From: UBA1067 sp050874585
GTDB lineage: Bacteria > Verrucomicrobiota > Kiritimatiellia > RFP12 > UBA1067
Assembly: GCA_050874585.1 (NCBI GenBank)
Contig: JBNMKZ010000066.1
Coordinates: 1 to 13,427 of the forward strand
DNA: 13,427 nt
Reading direction: 5' to 3'
Made by a program: the position numbers and the translations under genes
Shown: piece after piece, positions 5,921 through 13,128 of the stretch
Layout: the number at the start of each line of letters is the position of its first letter
How positions within the stretch are numbered: the first letter of the stretch is position 1
Notes under the pieces: model-generated
What the model was told of the DNA's origin: nothing
Seen by the model: only the letters and a program-made list of their open reading frames with translations
The model's database searches: none

Positions 5921-7030
5921 AAGCCGCATCTTGAAATCATCGTACCCAAACGAGCGGAGCGTCCGCAGACGTCCCCCGCATGTCTTCAGGACAATGGAGG
6001 GAAGCGGCATCCCATTGAACGTGTTGTTCTTGACCACTGAATAGATGGCCATATCCTCAAACACCAGTCGGTCGCCCGGCTTCAGCGGCGCATCAAACGC
6101 ATAGTCCCCAATCACATCCCCAGCGAGGCAAGTCGGCCCACCAAGCCGATAGGTATACGGCTTTTCGCCCGGCATCCCCGAACCGACAACACGCGGACGG
6201 TACGGCATTTCAATCACGTCCGGCATGTGACACTCGGCGCTCGTATCAAGGATTGCAAACGGATGCCCCCAATCATTGACTTCCAGAACGGTGGCAACGA
6301 GCGTCCCGGCATTGAGGGCCACGGCCTCGCCAGGCTCCAAGTAGACCTCAAGATTCGGCCAGCGGCGGCGGAAGGCCTTTAGCGTCCGAACGAGGAGATC
6401 GACATCATACCCCTCCCGCGTCACATGATGACCACCACCGAAATTGACCCAGCGAAGGCGCGGGAAGAACTCAGAAAACGATGCCTCGAACTTGGCCAGC
6501 ACCCGGGCGAAGACATCCGCCCCCTGCTCGCACAGCGCATGAAAGTGCAGCCCGTCTATTCTTCCGATAACATCATCGTCAATCGCCACACGTGGCGTTC
6601 CAAGCCTCGACTGTTTCGAACACGGATTGTAAATCGCGTGCTCAACCTCGCTGTAAAGCGGATTGACGCGAAGCCCAGGCGAAACGCCGGCCCGTCTTGC
6701 ACGAGCGGCAAAGCGCTTCACCTGCGTCGGCGAATTGAAGACGATATGGTCACATATCCGAAGGACCTGCCGAAAGTCAGACTCCGTGAAGGCCGGATTG
6801 TAGACATGATTCTCACGCCCTGGCATCGCCTCTGCCGCGAGACGCGCTTCAAATAGACCGCTTGCCGTCGTCCCGTCCAAGTACTCCGCAATCAGCGGAT
6901 AGGTTTTCCAAACGGAATAAGCCTTCTGAGCCAGCAGAATCTTGACACCCGCCGCCTTGCGCACATGCGCCAAAAGGCGGCAGTTGCGAACAAGCGCGGC
7001 CTCGTCAATCTGATAATAGGGCGTTTTCAA
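5915..7030 (-). CDS. nspC: Carboxy(nor)spermidine decarboxylase
   Basis: 371 residues, close to Vibrio NspC (377). It is a fold-type III PLP enzyme that removes the carboxyl group of carboxyspermidine or carboxynorspermidine. Visible elements are the PLP lysine K36 in LLAQKAYS, GLRVNP, the glycine loop NFGGGHH, EPGEAVAL, SAECHMPDVIEMPYRP, the second-subunit cysteine in GPTCLAGD, and YSVVKNNTFNG near the C-terminus. The start codon is TTG (7028-7030), overlapping the TGA stop of the preceding gene as TTGA. The N-terminal MKTPYYQIDE is where this family normally begins, and the next methionine would delete the PLP lysine, so TTG is the true start. Last gene of the polyamine operon. Its stop overlaps that of the convergent regulator. 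Aminopropylagmatine formation is an alternative activity. Confidence 0.92.
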   Translation of the reverse strand: MKTPYYQIDEAALVRNCRLLAHVRKAAGVKILLAQKAYSVWKTYPLIAEYLDGTTASGLFEARLAAEAMPGRENHVYNPAFTESDFRQVLRICDHIVFNSPTQVKRFAARARRAGVSPGLRVNPLYSEVEHAIYNPCSKQSRLGTPRVAIDDDVIGRIDGLHFHALCEQGADVFARVLAKFEASFSEFFPRLRWVNFGGGHHVTREGYDVDLLVRTLKAFRRRWPNLEVYLEPGEAVALNAGTLVATVLEVNDWGHPFAILDTSAECHMPDVIEMPYRPRVVGSGMPGEKPYTYRLGGPTCLAGDVIGDYAFDAPLKPGDRLVFEDMAIYSVVKNNTFNGMPLPSIVLKTCGGRLRTLRSFGYDDFKMRLS

Positions 7031-8232
7031 TCTACTTTCACCGGATTGAAGTTCTCATTCCACGGCAGGCCCTGCTTCGGGAGTTCAGCCATAAACGAAT
7101 CGGGGTCGAATTCCTCGCACGTGTACACGCCGGGCTTCGTCCACTTTCCCTCAAGGAACATCTTCGCGCCAATCATCGCCGGGACACCCGTCGTATAGCT
7201 GATGGCCTGAGAACCGACTTCGCGGTAGCAGGCCTGATGGTCGCAGACATTGTAGATGTAGTAGTCCACCGGCTTGCCGTCCTTGAGTCCATGGAAAATG
7301 CACCCAATGTTCGTCTTGCCCTTCGTCCGTGGACCAAGCGATGCCGGGTCGGGCAAAAGGGCCTTCAGGAACTGAATCGGCACAATCTCCACACCATTGA
7401 ACTTCACGGGATCAATACGCGTCATGCCCACATTCTCCAGACACTTCAGGTGCGTGAGGTAGCTCTGGCCGAACGTCATGAAGAAACGGATGCGCCGGAT
7501 GCCCTTCAAGTTCTTGGCAAGCGACTCGATTTCCTCGTGATGCAGAAGATACATATCCTTCTGACCGACCTGATCGAAGTCATAGACGCGCTTAATCGCC
7601 ATCGGCTCCGTCTCCACCCAATGCCCATTTTCCCAGTAGCTGCCCTTCGCGGCAACTTCACGGATGTTGATTTCGGGATTGAAATTGGTCGCGAACGGAT
7701 AGCCATGGTCGCCCCCGTTGCAGTCGAGGATGTCCAGCGTCTCAATCGTGTCGAAATAGTGCTTCTGCGCATAGGCCGAGAAGACCTGCGTTACGCCAGG
7801 ATCGAATCCGCAGCCGAGAATCGCCGTCAAGCCCGCCTTTTCGAACCGCTCCCGATAGGCCCACTGCCACGAATACTCGAAGTGCGCGGTATCCGGCGGC
7901 TCATAATTCGCCGTATCGAGACAGGAAACACCCGCCGCGAGGCACGCGTCCATAATCGCCAAGTCCTGATAAGGAAGGGCAATGTTCATCACGAGGTCGG
8001 GCTTGTAGTTGCGGATAAGGGCTGTGAGGCGCGGCACGTCCATCGCATCGACCTGCGCCGTGGTAATTCGCGTCCGCGTCCCACGCGCCTCACAGGCCGC
8101 CTTCACTTCTTCACACCGCTTCTGCGTCCGCGAGGCAATCAGCAAGTCGGTGAAAACGCTGTCGTTCTTGCACATTTTCGCGGCGGCGACACCGGCAACA
8201 CCACCCGCACCAATCAACATGACCTTAGACAT
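7027..8232 (-). CDS. Carboxy(nor)spermidine dehydrogenase (saccharopine dehydrogenase family)
   Basis: 401 residues. This NAD(P)H enzyme joins aspartate beta-semialdehyde to a diamine by reductive condensation, giving a carboxylated triamine. The N-terminal Rossmann loop is clear: GAGGVAG at residues 8-14. SRTQKRCEEV follows, then NIALPYQDLAIMDACL and the family segments GCGFDPGV and GGDHGYPFATNFNPEINIRE. The start ATG at 8232 has AAGGA about 8 nt upstream. It lies 33 nt after the ureohydrolase stop and overlaps the decarboxylase by 4 nt, so the two pathway partners are coupled. The amine acceptor could be putrescine (spermidine route), diaminopropane (norspermidine route) or agmatine (carboxyaminopropylagmatine route). 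The agmatine-making gene in the same operon makes the last worth testing. Confidence 0.92.
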   Translation of the reverse strand: MSKVMLIGAGGVAGVAAAKMCKNDSVFTDLLIASRTQKRCEEVKAACEARGTRTRITTAQVDAMDVPRLTALIRNYKPDLVMNIALPYQDLAIMDACLAAGVSCLDTANYEPPDTAHFEYSWQWAYRERFEKAGLTAILGCGFDPGVTQVFSAYAQKHYFDTIETLDILDCNGGDHGYPFATNFNPEINIREVAAKGSYWENGHWVETEPMAIKRVYDFDQVGQKDMYLLHHEEIESLAKNLKGIRRIRFFMTFGQSYLTHLKCLENVGMTRIDPVKFNGVEIVPIQFLKALLPDPASLGPRTKGKTNIGCIFHGLKDGKPVDYYIYNVCDHQACYREVGSQAISYTTGVPAMIGAKMFLEGKWTKPGVYTCEEFDPDSFMAELPKQGLPWNENFNPVKVD

Positions 8233-8265
8233 CTCGTCATCCTTTCTTCTCGTGTTCAGTTTACA

Positions 8266-9102
8266 TTACGCCAAGCGCGCCAATAGGCACTCGCGCAACA
8301 GCTTGCAGGCCAGGGCGGTCGAACGCCCGCTCGCGTCCAGCATGGGCGCGAGTTCCACCAAATCAAAGGCCACCACCTGAAAGCGGGCGAAAACATCCAT
8401 CAGTGCCCGCCGCAGAGCCTCGAACGAAAGTCCTCCCGCTTCCGGCGTCCCCGTTCCAGGAAACTCCGATGGATCCAGCACGTCAAGGTCGACGGTCAGG
8501 TAGACGGGCGTCCCCTTCGGAAGCGTCACCGACGGCAGCGTATCCGCCACGAACCGTTCCATCCGAACATGCCCCTCCGCGGCAAAGGCGAATTCTTCCC
8601 GCGTCCCAGAACGGATGCCGAATTGGAAGATTCGCCCGTCACCCAGCGCATCATGGCAACGACGCAGAACGCAGGCATGGGAAAGCGGATTCCCAAGGTA
8701 GTCCGTGCGCAAGTCGGCGTGCGCGTCAAAATGCAGAATGTGCAGTCCCGGATGGTGCCGAACGGCGGCGCGAACCGCACCCAGCGTGACCAAGTGCTCA
8801 CCGCCGAAAAGCACGGGAACCTTCCCCGCGTCAAAAATGCGCGAGGCCTCGGACTCAATCATATCCAACGCCGGCTCTGGCGCACCGAACGGCAACTCAA
8901 GGTCACCCGCATCGCATACCGAAAGTTCCTCCAAGTCCCGATCCTGATAGGGCGAATAGGTCTCAATTCCATAGGACTCGTTTCGAATCGCGGCGGATCC
9001 GAACCGCGCACCCGGACGATAGGATGTCGTCGAATCGTAGGGCGCACCGAACAGCACGGCCTGAGCCGCCGCGAACTCACTCGCGCAACCAATGAACTTC
9101 AT
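8266..9102 (-). CDS. speB: Agmatinase-family ureohydrolase
   Basis: 278 residues from the ATG at 9102, which has GGGAGGG about 8 nt upstream; an upstream ATG at 9285 lies deep inside the preceding gene. The family uses two Mn ions to remove urea from a guanidino substrate. Metal ligands are visible: H103 in GGEHL, D126, H128 and D130 in HFDAHADLR, and D205 and D207 in TVDLDVLDP. GGEHL, YSPYQDRDLEEL and FGIRSGTREEF resemble the Bacillus subtilis SpeB type. Agmatine to putrescine plus urea is the default reaction. Aminopropylagmatine to spermidine is an alternative, because carboxyaminopropylagmatine-type enzymes could be encoded next door. Third gene of the operon, 16 nt after the spermidine synthase homologue. 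Confidence 0.9.
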   Translation of the reverse strand: MKFIGCASEFAAAQAVLFGAPYDSTTSYRPGARFGSAAIRNESYGIETYSPYQDRDLEELSVCDAGDLELPFGAPEPALDMIESEASRIFDAGKVPVLFGGEHLVTLGAVRAAVRHHPGLHILHFDAHADLRTDYLGNPLSHACVLRRCHDALGDGRIFQFGIRSGTREEFAFAAEGHVRMERFVADTLPSVTLPKGTPVYLTVDLDVLDPSEFPGTGTPEAGGLSFEALRRALMDVFARFQVVAFDLVELAPMLDASGRSTALACKLLRECLLARLA

Positions 9103-9118
9103 CTGCCAACCCTCCCTT

Positions 9119-9979
9119 CTATGCGTTGGCCGCCTTCTGTCCCAACAGTTCGCGCACGTAGTTCGGAAGCGCAAATCCGCCGCGGTGCAAATCAGTGTTG
9201 TAATAGCGCGTCGGGATCTTGAGCGCATTCCACTCCCGCGCCCGCAGGTTCTTGAGCGGATGGTACTTCTTTGAGGCAAAGCCAAAGAGCCAGTGGCCCG
9301 ACGGATACGACGGGATGTGCGCCTGATAAATCATGGACAGGTCGAAAATCGTCGCAATGTGCTTGTGCGCACTCTTCACCGACTGGGAATGTTCGGAGTA
9401 GAATGGCGATTCGTGCTGGTTGATGAGGATGCCGTCCTCTCGTAGGGCCTTCCAACAGTTGCCGTAGAACTCACGCGTAAACAGGCCTTCCGCCGGGCCG
9501 TAAGGATCGGCGCAGTCCACGATGATGAGATCATACTCGTTCGCCTTGCCGCGCACGAAGCGAAGCCCCTCCTCAACATGGATGTGGACGCGGCGATCTC
9601 GAAAAGAGGCGGCACAAAATGTGAGATGCGCCATCGCCAGCGTGTAGAGATCCTTGTCTGGCTGGACAACGTCAATCCGGGTAATGGCGCGGTACTTGAC
9701 GAGTTCGCGGACGGTTCCGCCGTCCCCGGCGCCAATGACGAGCACGTTGCGCACCTTCGGGTGAACGGCCATCGGCACATGGGCCAACATCTCATGGTAG
9801 ATGAACTCATCCTTCTCGGTCAGGAAGAGTTCCCCGTCGAGGACGAGCACACGCCCGTATTCAGCCGTATCCAAAATGTCGATGCGCTCGTTCTCGCTCT
9901 GCTGGGAGGCGATTTGCTTCAGCACCTTCATCGAAAAGCGCACGTCCTTCGTGTGCTGGTCGGTATACCAAAGTTCCAT
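9119..9979 (-). CDS. speE: Spermidine synthase-like aminopropyltransferase
   Basis: 286 residues from the ATG at 9979, with GAGG about 6 nt upstream, 5 nt after the decarboxylase stop; the longer start at 10042 overlaps that gene and adds a non-family extension. SpeE transfers the aminopropyl group of decarboxylated AdoMet to putrescine. Family motifs: WYTDQHT (4-10), LVLDGELFLTEKDEFIYHEMLAH (with the YHE triad at 61-63), GAGDGG (83-88), DCADPYGPAEGLF (155-167, catalytic D155 and D158) and QHESPFY (188-194). Two donor-contacting positions differ from the usual pattern. The Glu of VExD is Gln (Q106 in VVQPD), and the Asp of the DG pair is Glu (E137-G138). No SpeD gene is in the window. Probably an active aminopropyltransferase, but donor or product may differ. 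Confidence 0.87.
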   Translation of the reverse strand: MELWYTDQHTKDVRFSMKVLKQIASQQSENERIDILDTAEYGRVLVLDGELFLTEKDEFIYHEMLAHVPMAVHPKVRNVLVIGAGDGGTVRELVKYRAITRIDVVQPDKDLYTLAMAHLTFCAASFRDRRVHIHVEEGLRFVRGKANEYDLIIVDCADPYGPAEGLFTREFYGNCWKALREDGILINQHESPFYSEHSQSVKSAHKHIATIFDLSMIYQAHIPSYPSGHWLFGFASKKYHPLKNLRAREWNALKIPTRYYNTDLHRGGFALPNYVRELLGQKAANA

Positions 9980-9984
9980 CTCTC

Positions 9985-11439
9985 TTACCTCACGACATTG
10001 ATGCGGTTGATTTTCATGTCGGCGGGACCCGTCATGAAGCATCCCTTCGACTTGGCGTAAAGAACATAGTCCAGAACCTCACGCGTAATCCGTTCACCCG
10101 GTGCAAGAATTGGAATTCCCGGCGGATAACACATCACGAATTCCGCCGCGACATATCCCTCGGACTTCGCAATCGGAATGGACCGCTTCTGGGCATAGAA
10201 CGCCGCCTGCGGCGACATTTCGACCTTCGGCTCGACGTACTCGTGGTCGAAGAGCCCCGCCGGCGACTTCGCATGAAGTCGCTTGATTTCCGATAGGGCC
10301 GAGATGAGCCGCTCAATGTCGAGCGGACGGTCACCCGAGGAGAGAATGCAGAGAATGTTGCCAACGTCACCAAATTCAATCTGGATGCCGTAGTCGTCGC
10401 GCAGGAGGTCGTAGACCTCAATGCCAGCCAAGCCAATCTCACGCGTGTGAATCGAGAGCTTCGTCGTATCGAATGCACAGACAGAATCACCGTTCACGAG
10501 TTCAGGACCAAAGGCGTGGTAGCCGCCGAGGTCGTTAATCTCCTCGCGCGCATAGTCCGCCATCTGAATCGTCTTCTCGAACATCGCCCGCCCGTTCTGA
10601 TAGAGGTTGCGCCGGGCCAAGTCGAGCGAGGCAATCAGCAGATAGGAGGCTGAAGTCGTCTGCGTGAGATTGATGACCTGCCGAATGTAGTCGGGGTCAA
10701 CCGGACGACGCGTCAGCAGGACGGACGACTGGGTCAGCGAACCACCCGTCTTGTGGATGGAGCACGCCGCCATATCGGCCCCGGCCGCCATCGCCGAAAC
10801 AGGAAGCTTATCGGAAAAGTAGAAGTGCGTCCCATGCGCTTCGTCCACAAGAACGAGCATATTGTGCGCATGGGCGAGCGCAACGATTGAGCGCAAGTCC
10901 GAGCAGATGCCGTAGTAGGTCGGATTGTTGACGAAGACGGCCTTCGCATCGGGATTGGCCGAAATGGCCGCCTCGACATCAGCCAGACGCATACCCAGCG
11001 GAATGCCGAGATCCGGGTTGACCTGCGGATTGACGTAAACGGGAATCGCCCCATTGACGACGAGGGCGTTGATGGCCGAGCGATGCACATTGCGCGGCAG
11101 GATAATCTTCTGCCCGGCCTGAATGGAGGCGAAGATCATCGTCTGCACGGCCGCCGTCGTACCGTTCACAATGAAGAAGGCGTTGTCGGCCCCAAATGCC
11201 TTCGCCGTCAGCGACTGCGCATCCTTGATGACCGAGACGGGATGAGCCAAGTTGTCGAGGGGTTTCATTGAATTGACGTCCAAGGACATCAACTTGGCAC
11301 CGAAATATTCATTCAGTGCCGGATTCATGCGCCCGCCCTTATGGCCAGGCACGTCGAAATGCGCCAAACGGTTGACCCGCTGCTCTTCCAGAGCCTTGGC
11401 GACAGGCGTATCCAACTGATTGAGAGACTTCATCGTCAT
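9985..11439 (-). CDS. speA: Arginine decarboxylase, Orn/Lys/Arg class I (aspartate aminotransferase fold)
   Basis: 484 residues, similar to the short Bacillus SpeA type (about 490) without the N-terminal wing domain of the large E. coli enzymes. It is a PLP decarboxylase. HFDVPGHKGG (27-36) is the N-terminal signature, FFIVNGTTAA (88-97) and VDEAHGTHF (198-206) line the cofactor site, and the PLP lysine is K230 in SIHKTGGSLTQSS. The C-terminal domain carries YPPGIPILAPGE. First gene of the five-gene operon; the neighbouring agmatinase favours arginine as substrate over lysine or ornithine. ATGs at 11439 and 11433 are both possible starts, and neither has a strong ribosome binding site. The leader is structured. 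Confidence 0.88.
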   Translation of the reverse strand: MTMKSLNQLDTPVAKALEEQRVNRLAHFDVPGHKGGRMNPALNEYFGAKLMSLDVNSMKPLDNLAHPVSVIKDAQSLTAKAFGADNAFFIVNGTTAAVQTMIFASIQAGQKIILPRNVHRSAINALVVNGAIPVYVNPQVNPDLGIPLGMRLADVEAAISANPDAKAVFVNNPTYYGICSDLRSIVALAHAHNMLVLVDEAHGTHFYFSDKLPVSAMAAGADMAACSIHKTGGSLTQSSVLLTRRPVDPDYIRQVINLTQTTSASYLLIASLDLARRNLYQNGRAMFEKTIQMADYAREEINDLGGYHAFGPELVNGDSVCAFDTTKLSIHTREIGLAGIEVYDLLRDDYGIQIEFGDVGNILCILSSGDRPLDIERLISALSEIKRLHAKSPAGLFDHEYVEPKVEMSPQAAFYAQKRSIPIAKSEGYVAAEFVMCYPPGIPILAPGERITREVLDYVLYAKSKGCFMTGPADMKINRINVVR

Positions 11440-11465
11440 CCCATACCACTAAGAGAACCCTTGGC

Positions 11466-11512
11466 CGACGGATGGTCTCGGGGCTCCTGCTCCCGATACC
11501 GCCGCTCCGTCG
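11466..11512 (-). promoter_or_regulatory. Structured 5' leader of the polyamine operon
   Basis: Between the predicted transcription start (about 11531) and the first ATG lies about 92 nt. Within it CGACGGA and TCCGTCG (11466-11472 with 11506-11512) form a 7-bp outer stem. TCGGG and CCCGA (11478-11482 with 11492-11496) form an inner one. No T-run follows, so it is not a simple attenuator. It does not match a riboswitch I recognise. Confidence 0.35.
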
Positions 11513-11537
11513 CCTGCTTCGGCTTTAGAATGCGCAA

Positions 11538-11567
11538 ATTGTATCATAATGGACTTGCCCGGCGCAA
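11538..11567 (-). promoter_or_regulatory. Promoter of the polyamine operon
   Basis: On the minus strand TTGCGC (11562-11567), an 18-nt spacer, and TACAAT (11538-11543). The -35 is identical to that of the mraZ promoter. The stretch just upstream (about 11573-11600) is AT-rich and could act as an UP element. Confidence 0.55.
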
Positions 11568-11664
11568 GGGGGTAAATTGAGGAAAAATTGTAAGATCTAA
11601 TGGGTCAGCAAAGCGGAAGATGCCAACCCAAGAGATGGGTCGAGTAGCGGGGTATAGGCAGGAA

Positions 11665-11831
11665 CGCGGCAGATGGTCTTGCCGGCCTGCCGCCCGGCAG
11701 GCCATTCAAAGTGCCACGCCTACTCCGTACGAAGCCTGACATCAGGCCCACGAACGGGCGGGGGTGAGGAGCGGGATGCCGCCGACGGAGGAACGGATCA
11801 AGAGACGGCGACACCCCGGGAGCGAGGCTCG
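11665..11831. repeat. Mosaic intergenic repeat, copy A
   Basis: Shares four blocks, in order and orientation, with copy B at 13129-13325. Block 1 is 11665-11703 (39 nt, two mismatches). Block 2 starts with ATTCAAA at 11704. Block 3 is 11753-11775 (23 nt, one mismatch). Block 4 is 11815-11831 (17 nt, identical). Block 1 contains a short hairpin (CGGCA/TGCCG) and a 9-bp perfect inverted repeat at 11684-11703. Spacers between blocks differ in length and sequence. It lies between the SGNH hydrolase stop and the decarboxylase promoter. No T-run, so a REP-like element rather than a terminator. Confidence 0.75.
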
Positions 11832-11840
11832 CCGCGCACT

Positions 11841-12578
11841 TCAGCCGCGTGGCACACCCGACTTCTGCCCCTTTACGGCTTTTATTCCGTATCTCCGAGC
11901 GTTCTTTTTCATATACTCCAGAACGGCATCAGAAATCGTCTTCATGCCGGCAACGGTCGGATGTCCATTCTGTTTGTCACACGAATCGGGAATATTCACC
12001 ACGGGGATTTTGTAGTGATTGCAAATCTCAACCGCCGAGGTCTCGATTGCGCTTCCCAGTCCGTTATTGAGCACGAAGAGAATTTTCGCTCTCGGATATT
12101 TCTTCTTGAGGACTACAAACATCTTCGCGCAGGCCGGACGGAAGGACTTGAGATCATCGGGCTTCCAACCACCGTACTTGAATTGGCCAACCGGCGACTG
12201 GGCCCAGGCATCATTCGTACCACCACAGACAAGAATCACATCCGGTTTCCCAAGTGCTTCCGCACGGGTGACGAAGCACGAATCTGTGGCATCCTGTCCG
12301 CCGTAGCCCGTCGTGCAGATCGTTGAACCCGAGTAGGAGTTGTTCACCTCAAGAGTGCCGTCCATGCCCTTGACGACCTGCATCCACCAGGTCTGATCGA
12401 CGGACTCAATACCAGCCACCTTCTTGTCGGCATGATACCAAATGGCATTGGTCTCTGGTTTCACATAGCCCGTGAAGGTTGAATAACTATCACCGAGAAT
12501 GGACACCTTCGGACCTGCCTCAACGAACAGGGCCGACAGCACGAGCGAACAAACGATCACAAGTTTCTTCATCTTCAC
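11841..12578 (-). CDS. Secreted SGNH/GDSL-type hydrolase
   Basis: 245 residues. A signal peptide is clear: MKMKK, a hydrophobic core LVIVCSLVLSALF, and likely cleavage after VEA (residue 21). The SGNH blocks follow: GDSYS at 29-33 (nucleophile S31), NNSYSG at 79-84, GGTND at 119-123 (N122) and DKQNGHP at 201-207 (H206). As far as I recall, DKxxGHP in place of the usual DxxHP is shared with gut Bacteroides relatives, so it is probably not a defect. The substrate is unknown; deacetylation or de-esterification of a carbohydrate is a reasonable guess. The start ATG at 12578 (or 12572) has AGAGG about 10 nt upstream. Monocistronic, flanked on both sides by copies of an intergenic repeat. Confidence 0.85.
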   Translation of the reverse strand: MKMKKLVIVCSLVLSALFVEAGPKVSILGDSYSTFTGYVKPETNAIWYHADKKVAGIESVDQTWWMQVVKGMDGTLEVNNSYSGSTICTTGYGGQDATDSCFVTRAEALGKPDVILVCGGTNDAWAQSPVGQFKYGGWKPDDLKSFRPACAKMFVVLKKKYPRAKILFVLNNGLGSAIETSAVEICNHYKIPVVNIPDSCDKQNGHPTVAGMKTISDAVLEYMKKNARRYGIKAVKGQKSGVPRG

Positions 12579-12617
12579 TATTCCTCTTTCGTATCAGTAA
12601 GACTCAATAGTTCACAA

Positions 12618-12632
12618 GGGCATCAGATGCCC
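12618..12632. promoter_or_regulatory. Perfect palindrome in the hydrolase leader, possible operator
   Basis: GGGCATC and GATGCCC flank a single central base, a 7+1+7 perfect palindrome 40 nt upstream of the hydrolase start. The 1-nt centre favours a dimeric-repressor site over an RNA hairpin. The best upstream promoter-like hexamers on the minus strand are TTGACC (12673-12678) and TACCCT (12649-12654), which are weak. Confidence 0.4.
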
Positions 12633-12699
12633 GTATGATGATGCGAATAGGGTAGCAAAAAAAGGCCACCTCGGTCAAGGCTGGTCAGGTTATTTTCAC

Positions 12700-13128
12700 G
12701 CATAATAATCTATTGAAACGCGCACTCTTTCAATGTCGGCGGAAGTCGAGAAGGAACAGGACCGCCGCGCCCGCGCCTTCAGAACGCCTACGCGACGTGG
12801 TTTCTCCCCGCCTTTCCGTGCTTTCGGTGTTGAATAACTATCCCGCCTTTCGTGTCCCGAAGGGCTTGCGCGGCCTTTCGTGTTCGGCCCCGCAGGAACC
12901 GCTTGCTCGGGGGCTTGCGCAAAGCTGTCGCTCGGTCTCGGCTTCCACGGTTGCGCTCACCTCTCGCACTTCGACAACAAAGTCTTCTTAGCCTGCCGTG
13001 CCTCGGCGGCTATCACTGGTTGCAGACAAGGCAACTCCTACGGTGGCGCCCCGTGGAAGGCCTCACTCGCGACACTTCGCGCGCACCCCCTCGCCCGAGA
13101 GGAGGGACAAGGCCGACCACAGGCATCC
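12700..13128. other. GC-rich intergenic stretch, no gene supported
   Basis: No frame here has recognisable protein motifs; translations are low-complexity Arg/Ser/Pro-rich. Short direct repeats occur: GCCTTTCGTGT at 12845-12855 and 12873-12883, and GGGCTTGCGC at 12862-12871 and 12911-12920. These resemble the TTCGTG words at the left end of the window and suggest decayed intergenic repeats. Confidence 0.4.

Noticed and set aside
6425..6856. 143-codon plus-strand open frame inside the decarboxylase region
   Set aside because: Antisense shadow of nspC, no ribosome binding site and no recognisable motif.
7237..8286. 349-codon plus-strand open frame antisense to the dehydrogenase
   Set aside because: Arg/His/Val-rich composition with no domain; it mirrors the codon structure of the real gene on the minus strand.
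11684..11703. Terminator for the SGNH hydrolase
   Set aside because: A strong hairpin but no T-run on either strand, and it is part of a repeated element also present at 13148-13167.
12713..12991. 92-codon plus-strand open frame in the right-hand intergenic region
   Set aside because: Low-complexity Arg/Ser-rich translation over short direct repeats, no ribosome binding site, no motif.
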